Shown here in pieces: positions 46,836 through 58,923 of a stretch of 64,000 nt of DNA (the stretch's first letter is position 1; every line of letters starts with the position of its first letter). The DNA is from Batkoa obscura (lineage: Eukaryota; Entomophthoromycota; Entomophthoromycetes; Entomophthorales; Batkoaceae). The translations under genes and the position numbers were made by a program. The DNA is taken from NCBI GenBank assembly GCA_030770535.1, contig JASVEC010000033.1:124001-188000 (forward strand), given 5' to 3'. The notes below the pieces were generated by a model that was given only the letters and a program-made list of their open reading frames with translations, searched no databases and was not told the origin of the DNA.

Positions 46836-47267
46836 ATGCAAAGTAAACAGACTTCAATAAAGATGTTCAAAATAAACTTATATTTTTTAGATACGACAAC
46901 AAACTCGGAAGAAACGAATGGTTTGATAAACAATGCTAATAGTATCAATGATCGGTATACTAATAGTAATACGAACAAAAAAATATCTAGTAGTTTTTCG
47001 TTAGCAGCTAAAAGTGTAACGGATCTCTATCGAGAAGCGCACCAGCAACAAAAAATAGCTTATAAAAAAGGATATGAACAATGTTTAAGAGATATGGTGA
47101 ATTTTGTTAATGAACAATTAAGGTTACAAAATGAAACTTCTACTCGTGGTTTTGATACCCCTTTTATTGCTTTAAATCAATTAGAATCTTTTACCAGTGA
47201 AAGGTTGACTCAGATTTATAATGAAACTAATAATAATCAAAATGACGAGGAAGGATTTATGGAATGA
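46836..47267 (+). CDS. HAPSTR1/C16orf72-like small protein
   Basis: One frame of 143 residues. The core FSLAAKSVTDLYREAHQQQKIAYKKGYEQCLRDMVNFV resembles the animal HAPSTR1 core (sequence AATAVTNLYKES... then GYQRR.KDVLAWV, recalled). HAPSTR1 partners the ubiquitin ligase HUWE1 in stress responses. Flanks are Asn/Thr-rich and disordered. It could start with an extra short intron (the segment FKINLYFLD is atypical), so the N-terminus is uncertain. The assignment rests on one helix pair only. Confidence 0.5.
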   Translation: MQSKQTSIKMFKINLYFLDTTTNSEETNGLINNANSINDRYTNSNTNKKISSSFSLAAKSVTDLYREAHQQQKIAYKKGYEQCLRDMVNFVNEQLRLQNETSTRGFDTPFIALNQLESFTSERLTQIYNETNNNQNDEEGFME

Positions 47268-47525
47268 ATATGCAGTGATAATGAATACGTCTTTATAAGC
47301 TTATTAAATTGTATTAATTTAAAATAAACTATTTTTTATACCAAGGTAAATTAAAGTCACTTTTTTAATTGCTTTGTTTTATCATAGAATGTATAGTCAA
47401 GAAAAGATTATCAATCAAACAATAAAATTAAAAAAATATCAACCATGTTGTCATCATTTAATTGAATTTTGATTAAAATAAAAAAAATGTTAATCTTTTA
47501 TCTACTTTAAATCGATGTTTATTTT

Positions 47526-47930
47526 TTAATGATGGTGCTGATGGTTACTTTCTTTTTGTACTCTTTCTAAATAAACACTAGATATTAAGTTCCAAGCTTC
47601 CATATAACGCTCAGTGCATTTATTAACACAAGTCTAAAAAAAAGTCGAATTAAAAAAATTATATATTGAAAAGCTTTCAAAAATTAAATCTACCTGTTCA
47701 GCTGAAGAAAAAGAAGTACCTGGTACAGGTATACACATTTTGAAACATTTATCGTTAAGTTTCTATATTTTGTAATAGAATTTCATAAATATTCTATTTA
47801 AAAAGCTATTAAATAAACTTACAGTAATCAATTCTTGAACATTAGCCATAGCAAATTCACCCTTTAATTGATCCATAATTTGTTGTTTTTTATCATTATC
47901 GGCACCTTTGTTTCCACCAAAAAAGCTCAT
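47526..47930 (-). CDS. TIM13: Mitochondrial small Tim chaperone Tim13
   Basis: Three exons (47823-47930, 47694-47762, 47526-47633) give 94 residues. Twin CX3C motifs are present: CFKMC and CVNKC, 16 residues apart, with the Tim13 context AMANVQELI before the first and PGTSFSSAEQT between them. The Tim8-Tim13 hexamer escorts hydrophobic precursors across the intermembrane space. The tail is His-rich (NHQHHH). Confidence 0.92.
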
Positions 47931-48362
47931 CTTTGATTTTAGGTTTCTATTTGTATATCCGTTTTTAATACAAAAAATTGAAATACACAAATTGTATTTC
48001 TTTAAATCTTTTCAATTTTCAAAAATAGTCTTTAAATCTCCCAATCAAATCAACTCTTTTTGCTATGATTTATCTGCAAAAGTAGTTAAAATAAGGGAGT
48101 TTGCAATCTACAAACAGAGAGATATTCCTACTTTTATAATTCCAACTTCATAATGAATAAGTTAACTTTTCAAATTAATTCCATTTAAGTGCCATTTACT
48201 TTAATAATTTTTTCTCTTTGATTTATTATAATTAAAACAATTCATTATTCATAGCTACTTTTAAAATAATAATTTCAAAAAAAAATTCAAAAATAATTCA
48301 GTTATTTATAATAATAGCGAAAAAATAACTTAAATCTTTATTAAAATCCCATATAACACTTA
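47931..48362. other. Intergenic, 432 bp
   Basis: Spacer between two minus-strand genes. No feature recognised. Confidence 0.45.
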
Positions 48363-51300
48363 TTAAATACACCTATAACACGCCACATTAATCCAAGGAT
48401 CCCTTTTACTAGCTCTTTCTTGTTTATTTTCCACCATATAAGAAATTGCCCATTGGCCTCTTTCCCTTAAAGTTACATTAGCTACATAACCTTGATCTCC
48501 AGGATAATAAACAAATTTATGAATTTTCATTGAAGGAGATCTTAATGCTAATTTAAAATGATATGATTCTAATATAGATGGTAACACGTGAAATCGATAA
48601 TTTATGTTATACAGTAAATCAAAATTAACAGGTTCTATTATAAAAAACTGCTTTGGGCTTGGTAACAATTTAACAAATTCTTCAGGTGATTTATGTCCGT
48701 TATGTTCTAATTTTATAGAAAAACAAAAAGGTAATTGATATTTTGATGATTCTTTTGGATACCCACAGCGTACTTTTAATATTGCTCTATTCTCTTTACC
48801 TTTAATTCGTATCATTATTTTACAATACCTTCCATTTTCTCTTGATTTACATTGTACTAGTGGTAAAAATTTTTTAAAATTGGAATTATTTTTAAACTCA
48901 ATTGTTTCGATTTCAGCAGAACATTGCATATCTTGTGGTATCATTAAATTTAATTCACCTGTTTCATCTTCATTAACTGTAATTAAACTTTCTGGTAAAT
49001 CTAACATCTTAATACCATAATCAAAGAAATGAGATGTAGCAAATGGTAGTAATTGAAATAAGGAATAAGTTATTGTTGGTTTTAAATACTGATATTTTTC
49101 TAATATTGGAAAATGAGTGAATATCATTTTACTTGGATTCGTTAAAAAATAAAATTGGTCTAATTTTTTACTTAAGTTAAAAATATGTGTTGATACTGCT
49201 AACCCACAATCTATTAATCTATAATATCCTTGTATTTTAACTATTAAAATAAAATATAAATAAATATTATATTGTTATTATTATAATTATATATTATTAT
49301 ATGACAATTACCTGAATTCCAAGCATGGTTAATAACTGGGGTTTTATCCAAATCATATGCATTATTAGGATCTAATATTAAAACATAATTTAAAATTAAA
49401 ACATAAATATGCTGATTACAATGTAATTTTAATTTACCTTTTAATACACCTTCAATAACTTCACATTCTAAACCAGCACAATAAATCATTGCTTTGAACA
49501 AATTAGCAAATCCAAACTTTTTACATGAACCTCTAATTAACACTGCTTTAGCAGATTCTGAATATTCTGTATTATTATTATCTTCTTCATCTTCATCTTC
49601 ACTATTTAAACTATCGCTATTACTACTACTACTATTGTCACTATTATTATTTTCACTATTATTATTATTTTCTTCATCGGAATTATTATTTTCTTCATCA
49701 GAAGAATCTAATAAATTAATAGGAGATTGATTATCATAATGAATATTATTAGTAATCCAAGTAAATATTGCCCGTATTTTTTGCCAATCATACTTTAAAC
49801 CAACTATTATATTTTGATTAACCAATTCTTCTATTGATATTTGTTTATTATATTTAATTGTTTGCACTTTTACATCAATTTCTTCGAAATCACTTTCTAT
49901 TAATTTAAATATTATATCACATTTAGCATATTACTATTACATTATTATATATTATTCTTACCATCAAAATCAAATCCATCTGCTTCTTTATCAATTACAG
50001 GGACTGAAGCACTAAAATGATTTATTTAATATTATTTAATTATAATTTAAAATAATATTATGTTTACCTTAATAATTGAATGCAGTTATTAACTTTTATT
50101 GGTTGGAATTTAGAACTGTTTCTTTTAAATACTTTATCTAATAATAATAAAATCACATTAGTATTTTATTTTATAAAAAACAATACTATTTTAAGTTTAC
50201 TATTTAATTGATTATTGTTATTATTCCCGATTCTAAAACTTTCTTTTACTTTTAATATTGGATTTTTAATTTGAGGTTTGTCAGATAATGGAGATGGTAC
50301 AATTGGTGAGAAATCTTTTGATTGATTTAATGTTAAAAATGGTTTCGGCGATCTTAAATAACTTTCTGTTAATCTTTTACTTGCTTTTTCTTTACTCAAT
50401 CTAGGTGGGGGCAATGGGGATCCAGGTCCTGTTTCTTTATGTGATATATTATTATTATTATTATTATTATTATTATCATTTCCATTGTTCATTCTTAATT
50501 TATTAAAATTATTCATTTTTTCTTCTAATACAGTTGATGTGTGTAATGTTTTTGCTATTCCTTTATTATTATTTGCAATATTGTTTAGATTTTCCTCAGT
50601 TACTTTTAGAGTAATATCCGCTAATAAAGCATCTAAATTCTCTTGACTATCTGCTTCTTCTAAATCTAGTATTTCATTTTCCTCATATTCTTTCTTTGCT
50701 TTTTCCGCCTTCCTCTCTTTCTTTTCCACTTTCCTTTCTTGTATTATTCCATTTTCTTCTTGTTTATTATTATTATTAGTATCAATACCTCTTTCGTTTT
50801 CTATTTCCATTGATATATTATTATCCATCCATTGATTAATACCCAACATTTCTGTATTTGGGCTATCGTTTTGATGAGGAAATAATCCTAAATGATGAGA
50901 AGAAGCAATAGGAGGAGTCCCAAAAGTTAAATGATGTCCTAAGTCGTCCCTTTTCTTTTTAGAAGGTAAACGAGGTAAGGGTTTCCTTGGAGTAGATAAA
51001 TTACTATTAGTGTAAATAGCAGGAGATGCTTGATAATAGTATTGGTTATCATAACCAGGTTCTGTAAGATAATTATAATCATATTGATTATATTGTTGAT
51101 TAGGATCATAATAATAATAATCTTGGGGAAGTTGAGAGTGTAATAGTGGCTGTGATTGGTGTGGATAATAATGAGCTGGATTATTATTATAATAATCATA
51201 ATGAATATCCTGTATTGGTGGTGTAGTACTTTCATATTCATAATAATAGTCATAAGGATTATTTGAGTTGTAAGCTGCTGTTTGCTCATACATTGAATGT

Positions 51301-51680
51301 CTATTATTAATATTATAATAATTTTGATTATCATAATATATTTGCTGTTGTGGTTGTTGTTGTTGTTGGTAACCATTATCATAAACTTCTCCATTGTCCG
51401 GGTGCATCATCATAGGTTGATAATAAGGCGATTCACTATTAATATAATAGTATTGTTCATAGAAATAGTCATTATTCGTGGGCATTGATTGTGGTCTTGG
51501 ACTTTTCTCAGGTTTTTTTTCCCTTGCTCTTGGTGTAGGTAGTGGTCGGCTATTACTTCTCCCTACTCGTTGGGTTGATTCAACACTATGAGTTTTATGC
51601 TCTGTATCTGCCATAGCTAATAATATTTCTTCTAAATTTAGATCAGATACACTCTGTCGTCGTTGGCTTTGAGAGTCCAT
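48363..51680 (-). CDS. Long disordered protein with C-terminal transglutaminase-like (Cyk3/KY-type) domain
   Basis: Five exons (50201-51680, 50068-50137, 49962-50011, 49312-49896, 48363-49240) give 1020 residues. The N-terminal 500 are disordered, with proline motifs (RPLPTPR, RKPLPRLPSKKK, PLPPPRLSKEK), a Tyr/Gln/Asn-rich prion-like block at about 70-235 and a poly-Asn run. The transglutaminase-like domain follows at about 560-745: IRAIFTWITNNIHYD, RGSCKKFGFANLFKAM, VINHAWN and YRLIDCG keep the Cys-His-Asp triad. Its closest named relatives are Cyk3, a septum regulator in yeasts, and KY proteins. An acidic Asn/Ser/Glu insertion (DEENNNSDEENNN) sits in the fold. No SH3 domain, which yeast Cyk3 has, is seen. 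Confidence 0.83.
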
Positions 51681-52413
51681 TTTATTAATTGTATTGTTCT
51701 ATTACTATTACAGTTTAATTTTTTTGAAAGATTACAAAATTCAAATTTTTTGATTTTTGATTTATTCATGTGTTGACTACCAATAAAATGAATGATCAAG
51801 TTCTCTGAACCCACGTTTTTTTAACAACTCATCATTAGATTACTATCTTAAAAATTACTATTTATGGTAAAATAGTACGAAATAGAAAACTTATATTACT
51901 TTTATTACATTATACCAATACAATAACAGTGAAAAGTATAATTAATAGAAACAAAGGAAGCATTAATCAAATAAGTGAATCGTTTCTAACATATTAAAGA
52001 AAATATAAAAAAGTATATTAGATACCATTATTTTAAAAGTATATTAGACCTTTCCTTTCTTTATACCTTCTGATCAGATTATGAGGATGTTTTTTTAGTT
52101 TTATCACTTTTTCTATTTTTCAAGCCCTATTTGAGTGAAAAGGTTGTTGATAAAATCCTTAAACAAAAAGATACATCCCCTTATTATAAACTCAACTCCG
52201 GCAATATTTTATTTTAATTTCAAATATTTCAAATATTTCAAATAGTATTAATATAAATGTACTTTTCTATTATCTTTTCTTATAACATCTGAACTTAGGT
52301 AAATCTCCAATAAATTGGGTGTAATATTAAGTCTCATTTATCATTTCTTTTTATTACAAATGCTATTAATAATTCATAAGATAGTTTTTATTTAATATAA
52401 AATCTTAATTTTT
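51681..52413. other. Intergenic, 733 bp
   Basis: Promoter of the transglutaminase-like gene and 3' flank of the MOCS1-like locus. It holds MITE-A copy 10 and a TTTCAAATA triplet repeat near 52217-52245. Confidence 0.55.
52081..52184 (+). mobile_element. MITE-A copy 10
   Basis: 104 bp. Left end ATGAGGATGT, right end ACATCCCCTTAT, core AAGCCCTATTTGAGTGAAAA. Confidence 0.82.
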
Positions 52414-54693
52414 TTATTCTTCTTTCCTATCAAAAGTACCACTTTTCCCGCCAGATTTATGTATTACCATCACATCAAAAATTACTGCTTTAGGATCCAC
52501 TGCTTTACACATATCAAAAATGGTCAATGCGGCAATTGTAACTGCCATTAAGGCTTCCATTTCCACACCAGTTTTACCACTACATTTCACCATACTAATA
52601 ATTTTAATTATTCCAAATATATCTTCTTTCTTATTTTCTATTTCAATTTCAATCTCGATTTTATCTAATGATATATTATGACATAGAGGTATTAATCCAC
52701 TAGTCGTTTTTGCTCCTTGGATACCAGCTATTTGGGCAACAGTTAATACATCCCCTTTTTTATTTTTTTTATATAAAACTTCTTCACTATTTGGATCTCT
52801 TATCTGTTCCATAGCTTCTTTACTTAATCTTATTTTAGCTTGGGCTTTAGCTATTCTTTTACTTTGAATTTTATCACCTACATCCACCATGGATGCTCTA
52901 CCTGTATTTGGATCAATATGACTTAATATATTATTTAGTCTTTTTGTCGAATAGAGGCGTAATTGTGAAATATTAGTTCTTATCGGAAAGAATGAATAAT
53001 TGGAACTGCTTGATTTGTAAGTTTCATTAGACTTAGATGGCTCCAAATGAGATATACAAGAGTGAACATGAGTAACAGGAAGTAATAAATCTATTAAAAT
53101 TAAAAATAAGCTAACTTAATAATAATAAACTATAAATAGAATGATTTAATGAGAATTGTATTATTATGCTATTATGTATTATGTGTTATATATTGTTATT
53201 ATTATATTATTATATTAATATTCTACATTAATTTTATTATTAACCACCAATTAATATCATTGGTCTATTTTTTGATTTTGCTAATTCTAACATACCAGCG
53301 TGTTTGGGTAATTTCTTTTTTACTGCTATAGATACCAATTGTTTTATCTCTTCTTCATTGACTTGTTTCCTCAACAAATCTCTTAAACTTATTTCTGAAT
53401 TTCCAAACAAACATACCTATTATAATATTAAATTATATTATTGTTAATCTATTATTAAATTGTATTCTAATTTACTTTTAAATTCCCATCCGCTGTTATT
53501 CTTAATCGATTACACGTCGAACAAAAATGTTCAGTCATCGAACTAATAAATCCAAAATTACCTTTATATCCATTCACTTGATAATGCTAGATGAAAATAC
53601 CAATTAATTGATTTGTTATTATTATTATTGTCTTACTTTTGTAGTATCATTTTTATCATCTGTAATTTTATTATATTCAGGATATTCATTACCAATCATT
53701 TTGAGTAATTCTTTATAAGGTACTAATTTTTTATCACTCCATTTATTACCTATAATAATAAAATAAATAAAAAACCCCTAATATTATCAAATATACAAAA
53801 ATCTAACTCACCATCGAAAGGCATGTATTCAATAAACCTTACACTAATTTTTCTATCTTTAGTTAATTGAATGAATTTAGGTACTTCTGTTTCATTCACT
53901 CCTTTAATAACTACGCAATTTATTTTTAAGTGTTCTATATCTAATCTTTCTGCTTCATCTAAACACTCCATTACTTTACTAAAGCCTAAATTTGTTTTTA
54001 CATAAAAAATAATCCAAATTTAAACTTTGATAATTTACCATTCCTCCTCGTCATTAGTTGGTATTGAAATGGGTCTAAAGTATCCAAACTTAAATTTAAT
54101 GTATTTAATCCATATTGAATTAATTTAGGTAATTTTCTTTTTAGTGCAATGCCATTGGATGTCATTGCTATTGATTTTAAGCCTAAATCTTTTAATTCAG
54201 ATAGACCAGCTAAATTAAATATTAATTTTTTACTTTTTAATTAATTCGTCTTTATTAATATTACCAACTAATTCAATAATATCTTTCCTAATCGATGGTT
54301 CACCACCAGTCAATCGAATTTTATCTACTCCTTCACATACAAATAATTTTGCTAATTGAAGTATCTCTGTAGTTGTTAATAACTCATTGTTTGGTGTTAA
54401 TTCAATTCCTTCTTCGGGCATACAATAAGTACCTAATAATTTTAACAATTAATCATAGTTATTCGCGAATAATCACTGTAGTTACATCTCAAGTTACAAC
54501 GTTCAGTTAGGGAAATGCGTAAATAGTTATGGGTTCGTTTGTGTAAGTCAGTTAATGTAGAGTTCAACTAAGAAGTTATAAGGTCTGTAATATGAAAAAC
54601 AGTAAATTAACTTACCCTCTTAGCATAATATCGGTTAGTAAATAGCAACCTTTGTATCGGCTTTAACTTTAACATTGGTTTTGTGAAGAACAT
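52414..54693 (-). CDS. MOCS1-like molybdenum cofactor locus: MoaA and MoaC fused by splicing
   Basis: Nine exons (54616-54693, 54486-54567, 54265-54432, 54039-54209, 53812-53985, 53637-53749, 53476-53586, 53248-53416, 52414-53090) make a 580-residue fusion. The start ([17 protein letters not shown]) is a likely mitochondrial presequence. The MoaA part has the radical-SAM RCNLRCTYC cluster motif, LTGGEP and the second cluster [15 protein letters not shown]. If the last intron is kept, exon 8 ends as [13 protein letters not shown] at 53240, giving a complete 357-residue MoaA with its functional Gly-Gly tail. Splicing at 53248 removes that tail and joins MoaC ([50 protein letters not shown]). 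The pair converts GTP to cyclic pyranopterin monophosphate. Confidence 0.93.
53091..53247 (-). promoter_or_regulatory. Probable regulated intron between MoaA and MoaC
   Basis: 157 nt, about three times the usual intron length here. The donor (GTGGTT) lies within the two terminal glycine codons of MoaA. The acceptor is TTTTAATAG. Retention gives MoaA with Gly-Gly-stop; removal gives the fusion. No ATG in the MoaC frame precedes the conserved core. Confidence 0.65.
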
Positions 54694-55100
54694 TTATAGA
54701 ATAAAAAAATAAAAGTTAAGAATTTACTTTTTATGGTGAAAAAGTTTTGTAATGCAAAAAACTACGAAAGCAGTATTATAGTTGGTTAGATTTCAAAGTT
54801 TAGATAGAATAAAAAATTAAATTGTACAGTTTAGTTTAAAATGAAATTCTGCAAATTTTAAAAGAATGACTAATTTTTAGTCACATTTTACGTGATATAC
54901 ACAGTTCAAAAAAATCATAAATTAAATGTTGAAATAAAAAATACTCCTGTCTATCCTTATTTAAATCTTGGTAAAGTCCCGTTCCTTTATCTTTTAGATA
55001 TATTTACGTTTTTCATTTCTTTAAAATAAACTCGACAAAAAAACTCATTCATAAAAAGAAAGCTATATAATTTTAGCTTATGAAATCGATTGGTAAATAA
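54694..55100. other. Intergenic, 407 bp
   Basis: Divergent promoter between the MOCS1-like and second HP1-like genes. No repeat seen. Confidence 0.5.
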
Positions 55101-55952
55101 ATGCCAATTTTTGAAAAATCAGGAAATCTAATCAAATGCAAAAACAAAAACTGTATAATCAATTTATCAATTTATTTCTATCCCTCAAAAAAAATGAGTT
55201 TAAACTGTAATAGTTTGGATAATAACATGATTATACTTTCAGATGGAGGACCGGAAGAATACGAAGTAGAGACTATAATTTCTCATGTATTTGATGATAA
55301 TGAAGTAGGTTTTCATTTTAAAATAGATTGTTTGTTAATACAAGTTAATCAACCACAAAACTAGAACTGTTTTAAATATTTAGTCAAATGGAAAGGCTAT
55401 GGTATTCAAGAGTGTACTTGGGAGCCGATATCAAATTTGTATGTTACCTCTACCCACCTACAACTTTAAGCTCATTATTTTATTTTTTATAGATTCAAAG
55501 CCATCTCCATTGTAAAACAATATTGGGTTTATGCAAAGATCACTTCAAATTTTGATGGAGAAGAGTTAAGCGAAGAAGAAATAGAAGAAGCATCCAAATA
55601 TTTAACAAATGAAAAACAGTTATTTGAGTATAAAATTAATCTCCATTATCCTAATAAAAAAATTAGGGATTGGAATACTAAAGTAGATAGTATTAAAAAT
55701 GTTTTTAAAGATGACAATGGAGAATTGATTGTATTGGTCAAATGGTAAGTTAAAATTAGTTCTTGAATGTTAATATCAGGTTTTACTTGTTTCTGGTATA
55801 GGAAAACGGGAGTCATTACAGTTCATCCGATTGAATTAGTGGCTAAAAAGCTGCCTCAAAAAGTAAGCTTTTAAATCATCCTTTTAATAAGAATACTTAT
55901 CTTTTTTTAGTTGATAACTTATTTCGAAAAAGAAACAGTACTTATGGGTTAA
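55101..55952 (+). CDS. HP1-like heterochromatin protein, second copy
   Basis: Five exons (55101-55304, 55365-55438, 55493-55744, 55802-55862, 55911-55952) give 210 residues. A stop codon directly precedes the first ATG, fixing the frame start; a second ATG at 55194 is an alternative. The chromodomain reads EEYEVETII, then YLVKWKGYG and CTWEPISNL, with cage residues Tyr, Trp, Tyr. An acidic hinge (DGEELSEEEIEEASKY) replaces the basic hinge of the first copy. The chromoshadow domain has LIVLVKWKTG, LPQK and LITYFEKE. All four introns match those of the gene at 1-746 in position and phase, and exons 2 and 4 have equal length (74 and 61 nt) in both. Confidence 0.9.
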
Positions 55953-56665
55953 ATTTGGCTAATGTAATATATCCTGCTATTTTCAATCTATGTTGTTTTA
56001 CCTTATTTCTAAAAAAGTTTAATTTATCTTTATTGCTACACTCTTGTTAATCTTATAAATATAAAATGCCAAGTATAGTTTTTTCTATTTTCTGTTTTTT
56101 ACGGTTAATAATTATTTGTCTAGTTTCAAATTAAAATTATATGAGTTTATGTAACTACTATATTAATATCATTTATTGTATTCGACTTCTTACTTACAAT
56201 ATCATTTATAAATAATTCAATTTCATCTTAAACTTCAATCTTGTCCTGGTTTAATATTTATAAAAGTAGTAAATCAAATATGAATCAAGAAAACAGTAAG
56301 AATATTTTTGTTAATAAATTCAAACTATAAAATCACTTAGAAATGCCTTTTTTCCACTATTTTATTATCAAACTTATAACGAAAAGCTTTTTAACTAATT
56401 TTATAATTTTCATTTGTATTTCAATTACACCTTCAGACTCGTCATATTAATTTGTTATTGCTATATAATAATAATAAAATAGGATATAACACATATGGGG
56501 ATGTATTTTTTTAATAATTTTATCAATAATCTTTACACTTGAATACGTTTAAAAAAGTGGAAAAAATGATAAAACCAAAAAAAACATACCCATATAGTTA
56601 TAATCTTATTATAACAATGAATATTGATTTTAAAATTTATTGAAAATTATTATTTTATTTTTATA
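55953..56665. other. Intergenic, 713 bp
   Basis: Convergent spacer between the HP1-like gene and the M28 peptidase. Holds MITE-A copy 11; otherwise AT-rich. Confidence 0.5.
56493..56595 (-). mobile_element. MITE-A copy 11
   Basis: 103 bp. Left end ATATGGGGATGT is perfect; the right end ACATACCCATAT has one insertion. Confidence 0.83.
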
Positions 56666-58173
56666 TTAATTAGATTCAGGTACAATAGTTTTTGGTAAAG
56701 CTTCTTTCAAATCTGCAACTGAATATATAAACCCAGCAGTCATAGCAGCATTTTTAGCCAATTGTTCAGGTTTCAAAACTTCCATACGATCCCCAGCAGA
56801 ATGATGAAAAGTGAAATAACTCAATGTAGAATTATTAGCTGCTTTTGAATAAAGTGAAGCACTCGGTATTCCTCTGGCACATAATGGTGCTATATCTTCA
56901 TCACTATCATCAGATTCTAATTTCATATTAATAACTACAAATAATTAATAAAAATAAACTTACCTACAACGTTCCCAAACGTTGTATGGCCTAGCAAATC
57001 TTTTCCAATAGAACTAAAAATAGCAGTAGCTTCTTTATTACCTGCGAAATAAAAACCATAAGGTTCAAATGTGCCTGAATCGGATTCCATTGCCAAGATA
57101 TGATTATCTAAATTATTGATATTTTCTTTATAATAAGCTTCACCACCAGCAGTACCAGCTTCTTCATTAACCCAAAAGATAGCTCTAATAGTACGACGAG
57201 GCTTGATATTTAAGTTTGAAATTTGACGTAGTACTTCCCAACCAATAAAAGCACCGGCAGCATCGTCCATAGCACCTACTCCAACATCCCAAGAGTCAAT
57301 ATGACCGCTTACGATTACAATTTCATTTGGTTTTTCACTACCTTTAATTTCAAGAATCAAGTTTCTTGTCTTGGCTTTACCTTTTTTTAACGTAGCTCCC
57401 ATTTTTAAAGTAAGCTTTGGTTTTTTATAAATATTACAATTGATATTATCACTTTTTTTAGCTCTTTCTTGAATTCTAGTTAACATTTGAGCATCTTCAT
57501 AAGTAACTACAGCACCTGGAATTTTAGATTCTCGCATAACCCCAGTATGTGGTGTATTAATAGAAAATGGTGTAGCTGCACGAACTAAAGCTGCAACGGC
57601 CCCATATTTTTCAGATAAGAAAGCACAGTTTTGTCGAATATTAGAAGCAGCCCCATATCCAGTCCAAGGAAAATTACATAATACAATTTTTTTACTTAAC
57701 TCCCCTTTCTCACCTTTTTGTTTAAGATCATCTTTAGAAACCACTGTAATTACTTCAGCAGTGATACCATGTTTTGGTGTACCAATAGATCTTCCAAGTC
57801 CTAAAAAGTTAAGCTTGACATCACCACGAGTAGGTGAATGATACACTAAAGATTCTTCGTTACGTTGCCAATAGTCTGCAGTCACCTTTTGTGTATATGT
57901 TGTTAGTCCATCTTTTTTTGCTTGCTTTTGTATCCAATCAATTGAATCCTCTAACGCTTTTGAACCTGTTATACGATGACCATATAAATCTGTCATTTCA
58001 GCTAACCGATCCCAGATTATAGTGGTATTTTGAGTAGATGCTAATAATCGATTAACATTATCTTTAAGATACGATAATGTTGGAAGTTGAAAATCCTTTT
58101 GAGTAGTTTGGGATTGAATGATGTTAGAATAGATTAAAGACAAGCAGAAAGTTAGAGAAGGGTTATATTTCAT
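56666..58173 (-). CDS. Secreted M28 zinc peptidase (carboxypeptidase Q-like)
   Basis: Two exons (56964-58173, 56666-56934) give 492 residues. A signal peptide (MKYNPSLTFCLSLIYSNIIQSQ) leads the chain. A protease-associated insert lies around residues 140-250. The zinc ligands are all present: SGHIDSWD (His), AMDDAAG (Asp), VNEEAGT (Glu, with the catalytic Glu before it), MESDSG (Asp) and FHHSAGD (His) in the second exon. Architecture and length fit carboxypeptidase Q, which cleaves unsubstituted dipeptides. The joining intron is only 29 nt (56935-56963), the shortest in the window, yet is needed to keep frame into the exon with the last zinc ligand. Confidence 0.92.
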
Positions 58174-58923
58174 CTTTTTAATTTTATATAAAAAAATAGC
58201 TACTATTTTTTAATTTAAATTGAAGTGAATCTTCTCCTTTTTATAATCTTTTGAATAATGATACATTATTAGGTATATCATTTTTAGTCATTCATTCTGA
58301 AAGCGGGTTTTACTATTCTGATATAATGTCATTCATTTAAACTAGAGATTATAACATAGCAAATGATCACAAAACCTCCAATTATATAAAACTAAATTTT
58401 AAAAAGTTAGACTCATGATAGTGAAAATAAAATAAAAAAGGATAGCTACAACTTAATGTTATAATAATACATTAATATTTCAATGCAAAGTTTCGATTAT
58501 ATACATATTTAGCTATTTCAAAAGTGTTTGTTGACTTGGATTTTATACAAATTTGACTTGTTTTTAATTTAAAATTGGTAATACCATTCAATATGAATGT
58601 TAGCAAATTGTTAGTGCTAAAGGCTAATAAAAAGTGAAGTTCTATTAGTAATACGTGTTTTTTTATGAATTTAAAGCTGAATAGAAAGTAAACATATTAT
58701 TCATATTATTTGAGTATAGGTAGTAAACTTTACATCTTAAGTAAAAATTGAATTTATTAAGTTTTATTTTTTACTTATTTTTAGCCTTCTAATAAACTAG
58801 CAAGTTAAATAATCCTAAGTTGTAATTTTAAATTGCTAATTTGCAAGTGAAATTAAACAAATTTTATTATTATAATAGCAAGAATATAAACTTATTATTC
58901 TTTCGATATTTCATATGGCATAA

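Noticed and set aside
54212-54235. A 24-nt intron in the MoaA part
   Set aside because: A donor further upstream gives a 55-nt intron and restores the conserved [15 protein letters not shown] run, so the tiny intron is not needed.
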